Below are positions 45,601 through 57,029 of a stretch of 64,000 nt of DNA, in pieces. The stretch is from Gaeumannomyces sp. JS-464 (taxonomy: Eukaryota > Ascomycota > Sordariomycetes > Magnaporthales > Magnaporthaceae): contig NGZR01000001.1 in the NCBI GenBank assembly GCA_002197995.1, positions 434,001 to 498,000 on the forward strand, read 5' to 3'. Position 1 is the stretch's first letter. Each line of letters starts with the position of its first letter. The position numbers were made by a program, and so were the translations under genes. The notes beneath the pieces were generated by a model. That model was given only the letters and a program-made list of their open reading frames with translations, did not search any database and was not told the DNA's origin.

Positions 45601-46680
45601 GCCATTATTAGCGCTAAGCGAAACATAGCAAAAAATTACTATAAATTTCGTTATTAAACTTTTTTAGTTTAAAAAACCGTTAACCGGAGTAAAGTACGGT
45701 AATGTATTAGTAATAGTAAATAGATTTACCAAATACGCTTTGTTTTTACCATATAAAAAAAGCAGCGACGCTATAAAACTAGCGTACGTTTTTATTAAAC
45801 ACGTAATAACGGAATACAACACGCCGAACTGTTTAATTATAAATAAAAATAAGCTGTTTATAAGCAAGTTTTGGAAAAGGTTTATAAGTAAGCTAAAAGC
45901 GGAGCATTTTTTATTTACAGTTTACCATTTTTAAATAAATGGATAAATAAAACGGATAAACCAAATTATAAAGCAATACTTACGCTATTACGTTAATTAC
46001 AAACAAAACGATTAGGTATAATTATTTCCTATAGCTTAATTCGCTTATAATAGCTTAGTTTATAAAAGTATAAAAACTACACCGTTTTATGCGAATTACG
46101 GGTTTACGCTTATAGCGTATAAGGAACTTAAAGCAGGAAAACATGCCTTAATAGCGGAAATACAAATAACGAAGCTTATTAAGCTGCATAAACACCTTTA
46201 AGCAAAGCTAAAAAAGCTACGGCATTATATAGCTACTTAAACAAATAAAAAAAAAATTAAAAAACCGATTTTTAAAAAAGGGGATAGCGTTTACCTTTTT
46301 CGACGAAATATTAAAACGAAACGACCGAGCGATAAGCTAAATTATAAAAAACTAGGACCGTTTAAAATACTAAAAAAGGTTTCGAACGTAAATTACAAAT
46401 TCCGATTACTACCAATTATAAAATCCCACCCGGTTTTTTATATTTCCCTATTTAAATTAGCGCTATCGGGTTTTAAAAGCAACGAGTTAATGGAAATCGA
46501 CCCGGAATAAAAGTACGAAATCGAAAAGATTTTGAATTATAAGCCGAGGAATAAGCCTAAAAAGTACCTGGTTAAATGGAAAAAGTACGGCTATGAAAAA
46601 AACACGTGGGAAAAAAAAACTAACTTTGTAAATTACTAGGAAGCTTTAGCGAAATACCGGCAAAAGCATTTATAAAAGGT
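42620..46680 (+). pseudogene. gypsy-1 pol: reverse transcriptase, RNase H, integrase, chromodomain
   Basis: RT region about 43,960–44,800: DYRPLNEATIKDRY-like block near 44,200, FTVLDLRKAYNLIRIKKG, and the catalytic box YLNDILVFSK at 44491–44520, where Y-L-D-D has become Y-L-N-D. RNase H about 44,920–45,240: YAIGGQFGQRDD, FSQKLNGFKLNYQIYNKKLL. Integrase about 45,530–46,400: CPVCTKN-type Cys pair, VIVNRFTKYALFLPYK, CLIINKNKLFISKFW (consensus Asp replaced by Asn), INGQIKRINQIIKQYL. Chromodomain about 46,500–46,680: YEIEKILNYKPRNKPKKYLV, GYEKNTWEK. A protease upstream could not be placed. Stops throughout. Confidence 0.88.
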
Positions 46681-46756
46681 TAGCAAAAAAAGCGGCGAAA
46701 CGACGATCTTTTTTGGAAATACCCGCGATATTCCCAAAAAAACCGCCGGTTTTTTT

Positions 46757-46829
46757 AGTTTAGCCGGAAATCGAACCCGGGATTTACAAAGTGGGTGTTA
46801 TAAATAATACCGCTTTACTATTAGGTTAA
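46757..46829 (-). other. tRNA-like sequence 1 in the gypsy-1 3' region (antisense)
   Basis: On the minus strand: an A-box-like TAACCTAATAGTAAAGCGG (RIP-shifted from a TGGCCTAATGG type), a stem pair GGTATTAT/ATAACACC in the anticodon-arm position, and a perfect T-arm CCGGG-TTCGATT-TCCGG. The acceptor stem does not pair, so this is a tRNA-derived relic, not a functional tRNA. Confidence 0.55.
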
Positions 46830-46954
46830 AAAAAAGCAGCATTTACCGAAACTAAGTAAAGCAAAAAAGTTTGCGCTAAACGGTTAGCAAAAAAAAAAAA
46901 AGGATAAAAATTCGATAAGCTTTAAAGCAAGCCCGAAAACTTATCGACCTTTAC

Positions 46955-47024
46955 GGTCGTGCCGGGATTCGAACCCGAAACTTCGGCAAAAAAACTAAAG
47001 CCACGCTTAGTGCGCTATAAAACC
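46955..47024 (-). other. tRNA-like sequence 2 in the gypsy-1 3' region (antisense)
   Basis: Exactly 70 nt on the minus strand: partial acceptor stem GGTTTTA/CACGACC, A-box TAGCGCACTAAGCGTGG, a U-rich anticodon-arm loop within CTTTAG...CCGAAG, and T-arm TCGGG-TTCGAAT-CCCGG (B-box GGTTCGAATCC). A degenerate tRNA; the anticodon is not certain. Confidence 0.6.
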
Positions 47025-47693
47025 TAAAAAAGTTATTGGAAAAAGTTACAACTTACTTTAGTTAAAAAAGGCAAACAGGTTTAAGTTAAGATTAACTTCG
47101 GGCATTTGCTAATCGAAAGGAACGGAAAAAGCTATAAAAGGCTCGAAATGCGAAGCAGTTTGGCGAGCCGCCTAATCGGCCTTTTCCCGCTCGATACGTT
47201 TTAATTTTTCCACCGAATTAATACCGCGACGTACCGCGCGCGTTATCTTTTCCAATTACATTCGCTTTTGCTTCCGAAAACGAAAAACTTTTTCCTCCGC
47301 CTTTTTTAGCTTATCTTTAAGTTTGGAATGTTAAACGACGATATTTTAAAGTTTAAAAGGAAAAGGCTTTAAAATGTCGCACCCCGAGCGATTAATTCGA
47401 AAGCACTTTACGCATCGAAACGAGTTTTAAAAAAAGGCTTTACACTTTTTACGTTTTAAAACCTCGTAATAGTACGAATAAAAAAGCATTTCGTAATAAT
47501 TAAAAAAAATAATCGCTAAAAGCTTTTTACGATTAACGGTTTTTTTTGCAAAAGGACGTTTTCGCATTTAACCAAACATTTTGTTAAAATAAAAGGGGAT
47601 AAAAAATGGTAAAAAAGGAAAGTACTTACTATTAACAAAAGGCGGGGCGATAAAACGTGGCTAAAAAAACTTAGCTTAAAAGGGAAAACCTAA

Positions 47694-48179
47694 TATTACG
47701 ACCAGCATGCAAACCTTTAAAATAGCAGGGTAAAAAGAAGCTTCGAAATAATGCTTTCGCCCCGCTTTAGTTACGTGGAGTTACGTAAATAAAAAAGGGA
47801 TTTATGGATTTATAACAAAGTAATAAATCCGAAAGGGATTTGTGGATTTATAACAAAGTAACAAATCCGAAAGGAATTTGTAAATTTATAACAAAGCAAT
47901 AAATCCGAAAAGGATTTGTAAATTTGTGGTAAAGCTACAAATTTAACCTAATATAAGGCAAAAGGCAGCGTATATATAAAGGATGGATTTTTTATTAGCT
48001 TAGGTAGTTTTAATTAAGGCTTTGGTATTAATTAACTTAAGTTAGCTTTTAGGCATTTCCTAAAGCAAGCAATTAAATTATCCTTTTAAGTTACGTGTTT
48101 CCTTATTAACCAAATTAAAAATACTGTCCTTTTTACCCCCGAAGTGCTTTACTTTAAAAGTAAAACCCTAATTGTAACA
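47694..48179 (+). repeat. gypsy-1 3' LTR
   Basis: 486 bp, starting TATTACGACC (TG to TA at the first G) and ending CCCTAATTGTAACA. Like its 5' partner it has four subrepeats, which supports pairing. It is preceded by a purine-rich AAAAGGGAAAACC (polypurine tract). Confidence 0.9.
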
Positions 48180-51036
48180 AGGAGCTTATACGATATAAAA
48201 GATTTGGATATTCCTACGCTTTTAGGAAAAAATAAAAGCACGCCTAAATTAACCTTTAACGGAATACGATTTGCTATAAATTCGATAAATATATAGTTAT
48301 TTATTAAAATTAGTTAAAATTTTAGCTTTTTAAAAAGGATGGAAATTCGTACGAAATTATATTAGCAAACCGTACGATATCCTTTTCGATAAAGCAAAAA
48401 ATTTTATTAGCATTTGCTAAAAACTTTAAATCGAGAAAAACCAGTACTACGCTATTTTCCCCGATATTTTGTTAAATCGTGCAAAAGATTTTTATATTAA
48501 CTATATTGGACCGAACAAATGATAAAACGAAATGTATAACCTTTTAAATACGCATTTTAATTTTAAGTTAAACTATACGCAATATTAAACGAATTAAATA
48601 ATAACCATTTTCGTACGAATAAAATAAACGTATTTAAAAAAAACATTATTTAAAGTGCTGGAAATTATGCTTAACAAATTCCAACTTATATAAAAAGCAT
48701 TAAGCGAAAGCTTTTAAAACGAAATTGCTTTACATATAGCGGTTATATAAGCTTACCGTAGCGTTTTAAAGTTAAAAAAAACGCTTTTTTTACTTAAAAA
48801 AAACGTGCGAAATTTTATTCGCCAATTTGCGAGCATTTTTCCAAGTTGCTATAAATCGTACGAATAAAAACCAGTATTTATTAAAAAACGCTTCACACGA
48901 TGTTAATTACACGGATAAACGTTATTATAATAACTAAAAGCTTTACATAAATAACTTTCCGTTTTAAAACACGGGTTAAAACGGTTTTAAACCAAAAGCC
49001 AACTTTTAACTTCGCATAACCAGCTTTTAACCTCGCACGATTAAACGATGCTACGTATGCAAAAAAAGGCTATTAATTAATTAACCACCTGTAAAAAAAA
49101 CGAGATAATACGAAGCAAAAATTCTTCCAAACGTGCGAAAACCTAAGCATAAAAGGCATAAATTTTAATATATTTTTTTAAAACCACGAAAGCTTTTAAC
49201 CAGCGTACGACGAAAACGATTTAAAAAAAACAACGCTAATATTAAAAGTTTTTTAATGCAATACTTATAAAACCATACATATTTTTATCGCACAATTAGC
49301 GAAAATATTTATCGAATTAACGCGTGCGAATTATCCAACTAGTTCGTATTGCATAATTAATATAGCATAACGTATTAAAAAAACTTTAGGATATTAGCGC
49401 CACACGTGTTTTTACAATCGGAAAGTGCCAAGTAAAAGCATATTTAAAAAAAAACCTTCGTGTAAAAATCGATTAAATATTAGGTTTAACCGAAATTCGC
49501 TTTGGAAATAACCAAATCGAAATGTCGATCGGTACGATACGGATAAAAAACCAGCTAAAAACGGTTACGTACTATATTTTAAATTTTTAAATACCGTTTT
49601 TTTTTACTTATATAATGCTGATAAATTAAAATGCTATTTTAACAACGTGGAAAACATTATCGTACGATTAAATAAAATAACCATCCCAATTATACGGAAA
49701 TGGAAATACCCATTTTTTAATATTAATCGTACGAAATTAACCGCGTTTTTTATAAAACTAAAGCTAAAAAAACTATATCGGAAATTTAAATACCTTTATC
49801 CGAAACGCTTTTATCGTTTGCTAAAAAAAGCCGGCTACGAAAACGTATAAAACTTTTTTTTAGAAAAAATTAACAAAGTATATTATTATTATTAAACGCA
49901 TAACTTTACCTTTTAACGATTTAAATTTAGCATTAAAAATAACTACGAGTTTAATTACGAAATAATAGTGGATATTATACATTTAAAATGAAAAAACGCA
50001 TTACACGTTATTAATATAGCAATTTCTTTTTAAACTGTTATTTTCGTACGACATATATCGGTTAAGGAAATATAAAACGCATTTTATCGATATTAGATAT
50101 ATATATATTAAAAACCACCGAATTACATTTCGCATAACCCCGGTATTAACTTTTCCTTTAAAAAATTCCGCAATTAAGCCAAAGTTATAAAAGTATCGTG
50201 CAAAAAAATGCTAATAAAAGCATATTAAACATTAAGTAAAATCGAACGAGCTTACGTACTATTTAAACAAGCGTACGACATTTTTAAAAACGAATTTGGG
50301 CATTATACAAACGACGAAATACTGTTTTAAATGGCAATTAAAACATTAAACGATATAGCCGAACCCGACGGACTTGTTTTAACTTTTTTCGTTTTTAATG
50401 CATATCCACGCATTAATTAAAACTCCCCCTTTTTTCGAATATCGCATAACGAGCAAAAGCAGTTCGAAAAGCGATAAAAATGCTTCGAGGGATTCGTGCA
50501 AAGGTTAACGTAAATAAAGCTTTTAATATACGCAACGAACCTCGTACGGAAAAACTTTTAAAACTACCGCTCGGAAGCGAAATTTTTTTGGAAGGAAAAA
50601 AAGGGGTGGATAAAACCGTACGCATTTTAAGCAACGAACTACGCTAATATTACCGTCGTAACGAAAAGCGAACCTAAAACCTTCCGGCTAACCTAAGCCA
50701 AACCGTATAACCGCGACTTAGCGGAAAAAAAGCAAAAAAACCAGCAACCCCTATCGCACGAACTTGGAAAACAATAGGAAACCATCGTTATCCTAATCCT
50801 AACCGCTTTATTAAAAAAAAGGCAAAAAACGCCCACGTAAAAACGCTTAACTAAAAGCATTTTTAACGGCTAAAAAAAGGAAATTAGGAATTAGCATTAA
50901 TGCTTCGTACGAATGGCAAAATTACGGCTTTAAAAAAACCGTTCGAAAAATTTAACGCTATAAAAATCGATAGCTTAATCGCACGCGGCATTATACGCAT
51001 TATTTCGTATAATTTAATTTTATATTAACATTTTCA
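48180..51036 (+). pseudogene. Copia internal region: gag-like part and integrase
   Basis: Resumes the copia element after gypsy-1. Near 48,200: IPTLLGKNKSTPKLTFNGIR; near 48,700: ALHIAVIQAYRSVLK-like and IRQFASIFPSCYKSYE, gag-like. Integrase about 49,950–50,660: VDIIHLK–KNALHVINIAIPF, then YISHNPGINFSFKKFRN (consensus D in the HDPG site turned to N), FQMAIKTLNDIAEPDGLVLTF, and VFNAYPRIN. These match the integrase of fungal copia-type elements. All frames are broken by TAA/TAG. Confidence 0.65.
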
Positions 51037-51486
51037 TATTGCGACCAGCATGCAAGCTTTTAAAATAGCAGGATAAAATGGGGCCCCGAAGTGGTGCTTT
51101 CGCCCCGCTTTGGTTACGTGGAGTCACGTAAACAAAAAAAGGATTTGTGGATTTGTAATAAAGCAACAAATCCAAAAGGGATTTATGGATTTGTAATAAA
51201 GCAACAAATCCAAAAAGGATTTATAAATTTATAGCAAAGCCACAAATCCAACCCAATATAAAGCAAAAGGCAGCGTATATATAAAAAATGGATTTCCTAT
51301 TATTTTAGGTAGCTTTAACTAAAGCTTCGGCATTAGTTAACTTAAGTTAGCTTTTAAGCATCCCCTAAAGCAAGCAATTAAATTGTCCTTTTAAGTTACG
51401 TGTTTTTTTTGTCCACTAGCAATAGCGATACTATTTTTACCACCCCCGAGGTGCTTTACTTTAAAAGCAAACCTTTAATTGTAACA
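51037..51486 (+). repeat. Solo gypsy LTR inside the copia element
   Basis: 450 bp, three subrepeats, TATTGCGACC...TTTAATTGTAACA. Flanks TTTCA (51032–51036) and TTCCG (51487–51491) differ only by transitions, consistent with a RIP-altered target duplication. No internal sequence: a product of LTR–LTR recombination. Confidence 0.85.
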
Positions 51487-51489
51487 TTC

Positions 51490-53030
51490 CGCATATAAAA
51501 CATAAAGTTCGTACAAAAAGTAAAAGGCAAAATAATAAGCCACTTATACGAAAAGTTAAAGCTGGTCGTATAAAGCTATAATAATTGAAAAAAGGAGGAA
51601 TTGTTTACTTAAATACCGATAATTTAAAAAATAAGCTAACGTTTTATCCTCGCATTTAAATTAACTTTAACTATAATATACGAAGCATCGTGCAAAGCCA
51701 GGGATATTATTTAAGCTTATAACCAATTTAAAAATAAACTGGCTAAAACGATTATCGCATAATTGCTTAAAAAAATTCGAGCGAAATACCCGGAAAACTT
51801 AATCTTTTAAATTTAAAAACCACTGTACGAAGTGGCAAAATTAAAAACGTATTAATGGATAACGTACTATATTTATTATAAAAAAGCTTTAAAGATAATA
51901 ACCTTTTTATATAACTTTTATCTTTTTTTATAACGATAAAACCGTACAAGTTTGGGATTATAAGCATGCAAATAAACGATACGTTTAGCTTTGCAACGCT
52001 TGCCTTTTTATAATTAAAAGAAAAAAAGTTGCACGAAATTAAGCTTTAAACAAAGCCGAAATCCTTTTTTTCGCACGATAACCTTTTAAAGTTTAACAAA
52101 TGCAAAATTTAATTTTTAAAAAAAATATTACTATCGAGCAAAAAGGATAACTCGCATAATTCGAATTTGTTAACCTAAACGTTTTAAACGCAATATAGCA
52201 ATATGTTACCTAACGCGTACAAAGCGTATATATGGCAACCATTTGCTAATTAAAAGCAGTGTATAACCTTTTAATTACTGCTTAAGCAAGCACTTTAAAT
52301 AAAAGCGATATTACTAATTTAAACAAACGATTTTAATAGTAAATAAATAACATATACCGTGGATTTATTTATTTACTTTTAAATTTTAATCGTACAAAGC
52401 TGTTTATTTTTGCAAACGGATTATTTGCTAATAATAAAAACCTAATATTATAATTTAAGTTTTTAATCGTTTTAATAAAAGAAATAAACCGTACGGAAAT
52501 AACTTTCTTTTTATAAGGAAATATTTTGCATTAGTTATTAACCAAATGCAAACGAATTATATAAAACGTTTTAACTAGCGAATTATACGGGATAATAATT
52601 GGTTTCGATAATAAATTCGCATTAAATACGACGTTAAAACAAATTACATTTGTTTTAAATGCCGTACGAATTTTAATTATCGTTGGCATAAATTTAAAAT
52701 TATTATACAAATGTTTAATTAAGCTAAAAAGCATAACGAAAAAAAAACTAACGTGGTTTATAAGCGAGTGCCATACATAAGCGAATGCCACACGTGAAAA
52801 ATACATATTAAACAGCGTTTTTCTTCGATTAAATAACTCGCCTAATTTACAGCTAAATTTAACCAAATTTTAAATACGTACATTTAACTATATAAAGATT
52901 ATAATATGATTTTTCCGCATTTTTATTATTACTGTTTTAGGGTTAGTTGCGCATTTAGCACAGTATATTATACAGTATTACAAACTAACTTAAAAGGAGT
53001 AATAGTAAAAATCGAAGAAAATTATATTAA
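51490..53030 (+). pseudogene. Copia reverse transcriptase and RNase H remnant
   Basis: Plus-strand frames read SCKARDIIQAYNQFKNKLAKT and PENLILQI–KPLYEVAKLKTY (copia RT, QAYVQS and KPLYG-like blocks) near 51,690–51,850, and, in RNase H, NSLALNTTLKQI-like and NAVRILIIVGI, LYKCLIKLS around 52,590–52,760. Stops and small shifts are frequent. The order integrase then RT identifies the copia class. Confidence 0.65.
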
Positions 53031-54863
53031 ATTTCTTATTTAATTAAATATAATATTTTTAAATTTCGTTAAATTTAGGCTTAAATTGGCCGAGTTAGCA
53101 AAAGTGTCGAAAATCGCGTTTAACACGTGATTTCGACGTGTGGCATTCGCTTGTGTGTGGCACTCGCTTGTAAACTACGTTAATAATTAATATTATATTA
53201 TTTCGAAAATCGTACGAAAAGCGGGAAACTTTCGAAAATCGCTAAGTTAACGGACGAAATAACCCAATTAACGCTTTAATAAAAAAAAGCCGAACGATGT
53301 TTTATTAACCTTAATTTTAACAAATTATGCGATAATTAAGGTAAAAGCGTATGTTAAGTAAAATAAAATAAAAAAAAAGTAGTATTAAAAAAAAAAATTT
53401 CTTTTGTTATTTTTAGCTTTATACGAACTATAATTATTCCCGAACTTCCATTTTTAAAAAAAATTTAGCAAAAAGTATTGCACGAAAAAAAAATACCCTT
53501 TTTCCTAAACATAAAATAAAAATAAAAACTATTTCGCATAATTAATTTTTAATTAGGATAACTTTACGATTTAAGCTAAAACCAGCCGAATTAAAATAAA
53601 GCAATTATTTTAATAGCGGCATTATACGACTTTTAAAAATAACCGCATTATCGCCGTTATTACCACTATTAAATCCATTATCCCGGTTCGAACTTTTAAC
53701 GAACGAGCTTAAAAACTCCGATTTAATATAAGCATATTTATAATTTTAATCGTGCGATTATTAAACACAATTCGAGCAAGCTCCGCTTTAAAAGCTACGA
53801 ATCCGCACGCAGCGGGAAAAGCGCGAAATAGCGCTAAAATTGCCGCACTTTTAAAAATAACGGCGAATTAAAGCTTCGCGCGAATGAATTAAAACCGCGC
53901 GGAAATACGACTCGCGCCGTACGATTTTAGCTATTAAAAGTATAGTACGCTCGTTAAGCGTTATGTTTAAATCGATAACGTTTATTCGAACTTCGATATT
54001 ATACGACGGCAAAGCGGCGAGTTGGCGTTTTTTAAGCTAAATAAAAAAAAATTAGCTTTATGCGAAAAAGAAAAAAGCTAAAAAAAGGTAATACGTATGT
54101 TAATAGCGAAAACCGTTATAAATTAACGATTACTAAGCGAACCGGTAGGAAAACGCAGCTAAATCGCACTTTCGCTATTAATACAAGTGCTAATCGCATT
54201 TAAAAAAGTATAAACGATAAGCGTTAAAGCGCTAAACTAAACAGCGGGCAAAAAAAACATCGTGCGATCCGGAAAAACGAGCGCGCGAAACGTTAACGTA
54301 CAAAACGCGACGATCGACCGTAATTAAACGCTAAAAAAAGAAAGGAAAAGGTTAAAAATCGCGCGATTAAAAAAAACGGACAATGTTAAGGTTATAGTAA
54401 AAAATGCGTTATTATAAAGGAAAAAAAAAGCAAAAGGAAAAAAAAGGCGTTTTAATGCTTGCTAAAAGTGGGTTTTTCCGTACGGTTTTACAAAAGCAAA
54501 AAAGAAAAACCACTTTTTACAACCATTTTCGCACGAAGCTATTTATAACTTAATAGCTTTATCTTTTTTACATAAACCGATTACTATTACCGCATTAGCA
54601 ACTTTTTTTATCTTATTATTTTTACGCCGCTTTTATGCGATGCATATATATATATACGCCGAATTACCTAAAAAGATATTTTTTTAACGTTTATATTGGA
54701 GCCCGGAATTAGTTGCTTTGTACGCTATGCCTTTCGGCATATATCCTTTTTGTTTTGCCCATTTCGCACAATTACTTTAGGTTATTTTATTAGGAAATAA
54801 CCTAACTTATTCCAACTAATATTTAAAAAAAGGGAAATGCGATTATAAAAGAAAAATTGCTAG
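53031..54863. other. Copia 3' internal region, content unassigned
   Basis: 1.8 kb between the RNase H remnant and the copia 3' LTR. Around 53,800–54,430 plus-strand frames show basic stretches (RTQREKREIALKLPHF, RKNERAKR) separated by stops; no family recognised. A purine-rich AAAAAAAGGGAAATG at about 54825–54840 is a plausible polypurine tract. Confidence 0.4.
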
Positions 54864-55125
54864 TGTTAAATGGGTAATTAAAAGTTGCACGAGGCTATTT
54901 ACGAAAGGCGGAAGCTTTACGGCCCGAAGCCTTATGGCAAAAAACAACGTTTCCCCGGCACGGAAGCTCCGGCACGGAAATTACCGGCCAAGCTGTTATG
55001 CACGAAAGCTGTATAAGTTTTAAGTTAAACCCTAACTCCGGGATTTGCCTTATACGATTGCACTTTGCGGCTTTTGGCATGGGATATATATATTAAGCAA
55101 AGCTCGTATAATAAGCTTTTTTTTT
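54864..55125 (+). repeat. Copia 3' LTR, left part (split by gypsy-2)
   Basis: 262 bp aligning with 39153–39414, differing almost only by transitions. Interrupted in a T-run by gypsy-2; the remaining 90 bp is at 62530–62619. Confidence 0.85.
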
Positions 55126-55574
55126 TATTACGACCAGCATGCAAGCTTTTCAAATAGCAGGACAAAAAGGGGCTTTAAAGTGGTGCTTTCGCCCCATTTT
55201 AATTACGTGGAAACACGTAAATAAAAAAGGGATTTATAAATTTATAACAAAGTAATAAATCCAAAAGGGATTTATAAATTTGTAGCAAAGCAACAAATTT
55301 AAAAAAGATTTATAAATTTATAGCAAAGTTATAAATCCAACCCAATATAAAGCAAAAAGCAGCGTATATATAAAAAATGGATTTCCTATTGTTTTAAATA
55401 GCTTTAACTAAGGCTTTAACATTAGTTAACCTAAATTAGCTCCTAAATATCCCCTAAAATAAGCAATTAAATTATCTTTTAAGTTACGTATCCCCCTATT
55501 TATTAGCAATAGCGATACTATTTTTACCCCCCCCCGAAATGCCTTACTTTAAAAGCAAACCCTTAATTGTAACA
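55126..55574 (+). repeat. gypsy-2 5' LTR
   Basis: 449 bp, TATTACGACC...CCTTAATTGTAACA, three subrepeats at about 55215–55335. Confidence 0.9.
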
Positions 55575-55622
55575 TTTTAACTAATTTTATTTAATATTTC
55601 GTTAAAAAAAGATAATACAATT

Positions 55623-56900
55623 ATAGCGAGCAATAAAAAGCTTAAAAAGGAAAAAACCACGGTTTTTACTTTTAACGGTGTTAAATACGATTTTAACGAA
55701 ACCGTTAATACGGCTAGCCTTTTTAAGCTTATAGGAAAGGAAATCGCCAAAAGCTAGGCCGAAATAAAGCAATTTACTACGAAATTGCTATCTTTCGAAA
55801 CGCTTATCGCGGTTAAAGCGTACAAATTTCCGTCCCCGGATTTTTACAAAAAGGAAAACGGCAAGCTTAAAACGTTTTTTACTAAATGCAAAAGCTATTT
55901 TAAGTTTTACAAATAGCAATTCGTAAACGAGGAATAAAAGGTTACTTACGTTATTATTAAGCTAAACGGTAAAGTAAAAAAATGGTTTTAACTAACCTAA
56001 AGTAACTATTTTAAAAGGTATAAAGGTAGCTAAAAAGCCACCAAATTTATTTTCGCCAATTTCGAAACCTTCGGAAAAAAGGTCGGCGAAATGTTCGAAA
56101 TAATCGACGAAACCCGAATCGCCGAAAAAAACCTGCTAGCTTTTAAATAGCGAAAAGCCGTAGCTAAATACGGAATAAACTTTTAACGGATTAGCATTAA
56201 GCTTACTAAAATAACGCCACGTTAATATTGCATTTTTATAACGGATTACGCGAAAATGTAAAAGATAAATTCGCGAAGCAGGATCGCCCGGAATTTTTTA
56301 CGGATTACGTTAAAAATGCAATTCGCATTAGCGATAAATTGTACGAACGATAACAGGAAAAAAAAGGATATGGTTTTAAAAGTGCGGTATAAAGTAATAA
56401 AGCTAACCAGAAAAAGGCTAAGCAATAACCTATTACGGTTTACGAAACGCATTTAAACTTTATAAATTTTAGTGCGAAAACCGCTTACTAGTAATAAAAG
56501 CAATAAAAAAAGCAAAAACAAAACCTAAAAAACGGGAAATGTTTTAAATGCGGCTAAGCTAGCTATATAAAAGTTAATTGCTTTTAGCGAAATAATAACC
56601 GGCAAATAGTAAACCTTTAACGAACGTAAAAAAGCTTAATATAAAAAGGATTATGCTTTGAAATAACGTTTAGCTAAACGGGCTATTACGACGAGCTATA
56701 TGTTATATATTAATCCGATAAAAAAGCTACCGGATGGTATCCTCGAAAACCATAAAGCATTTATATGCTTAAAGTTACGAAACTCGAATATAATAGCAAA
56801 AGAAAATAGCGGATCGTTTTCGGGCTCGAAAATTCGAAAAAAAAAAAACGATATTGCTTTTCGCGGGATTTAAAAAAAAAGCAATCCTAGCAAATAACGC
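55623..56900 (+). pseudogene. gypsy-2 gag
   Basis: Collinear with gypsy-1 gag. The start codon has become ATA (ATAGCGAGCAAT at 55623 against ATGGCAAGCAAT in gypsy-1). Recognisable TVFTFNGVKYDFNET, SFETLIAVKAYKFPSPD, and zinc knuckle CFKCG with later residues changed. Many TAG/TAA. Confidence 0.82.
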
Positions 56901-57029
56901 GGAAAAAAAAGCCCGAAAAAAGCTTTTAAATTAAACACACTTTTTTCGAAAGTTAAAGGATTTTAATACCGACGTAAAAATAAACCGAAATGGTTAAAAC
57001 TTCGAAACGGCCGAGTTTTAAAAACGGGT

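Larger units (their letters stand above)
40530..48179 (+). mobile_element. gypsy-1: complete Ty3/gypsy chromovirus copy, RIP-degraded, 7,650 bp
   Basis: LTR (40530–41013), gag, pol (RT, RNase H, integrase, chromodomain), a 3' region with two antisense tRNA-like sequences, LTR (47694–48179). The five bases before (GGAAG, 40525–40529) and after (AGGAG, 48180–48184) differ only by G/A transitions, as expected of a target duplication subsequently mutated by RIP. It is inserted in the copia internal region. Contains a 136-bp secondary insertion at 42467. Confidence 0.9.

Noticed and set aside
45740..45934. 64-codon open frame as a small gene
   Set aside because: It is the integrase core of gypsy-1 with catalytic Asp replaced by Asn; it is only locally free of stops.
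49647..49850. 67-codon basic ORF inside the copia region
   Set aside because: Part of the degraded copia polyprotein just upstream of its integrase; not a separate gene.
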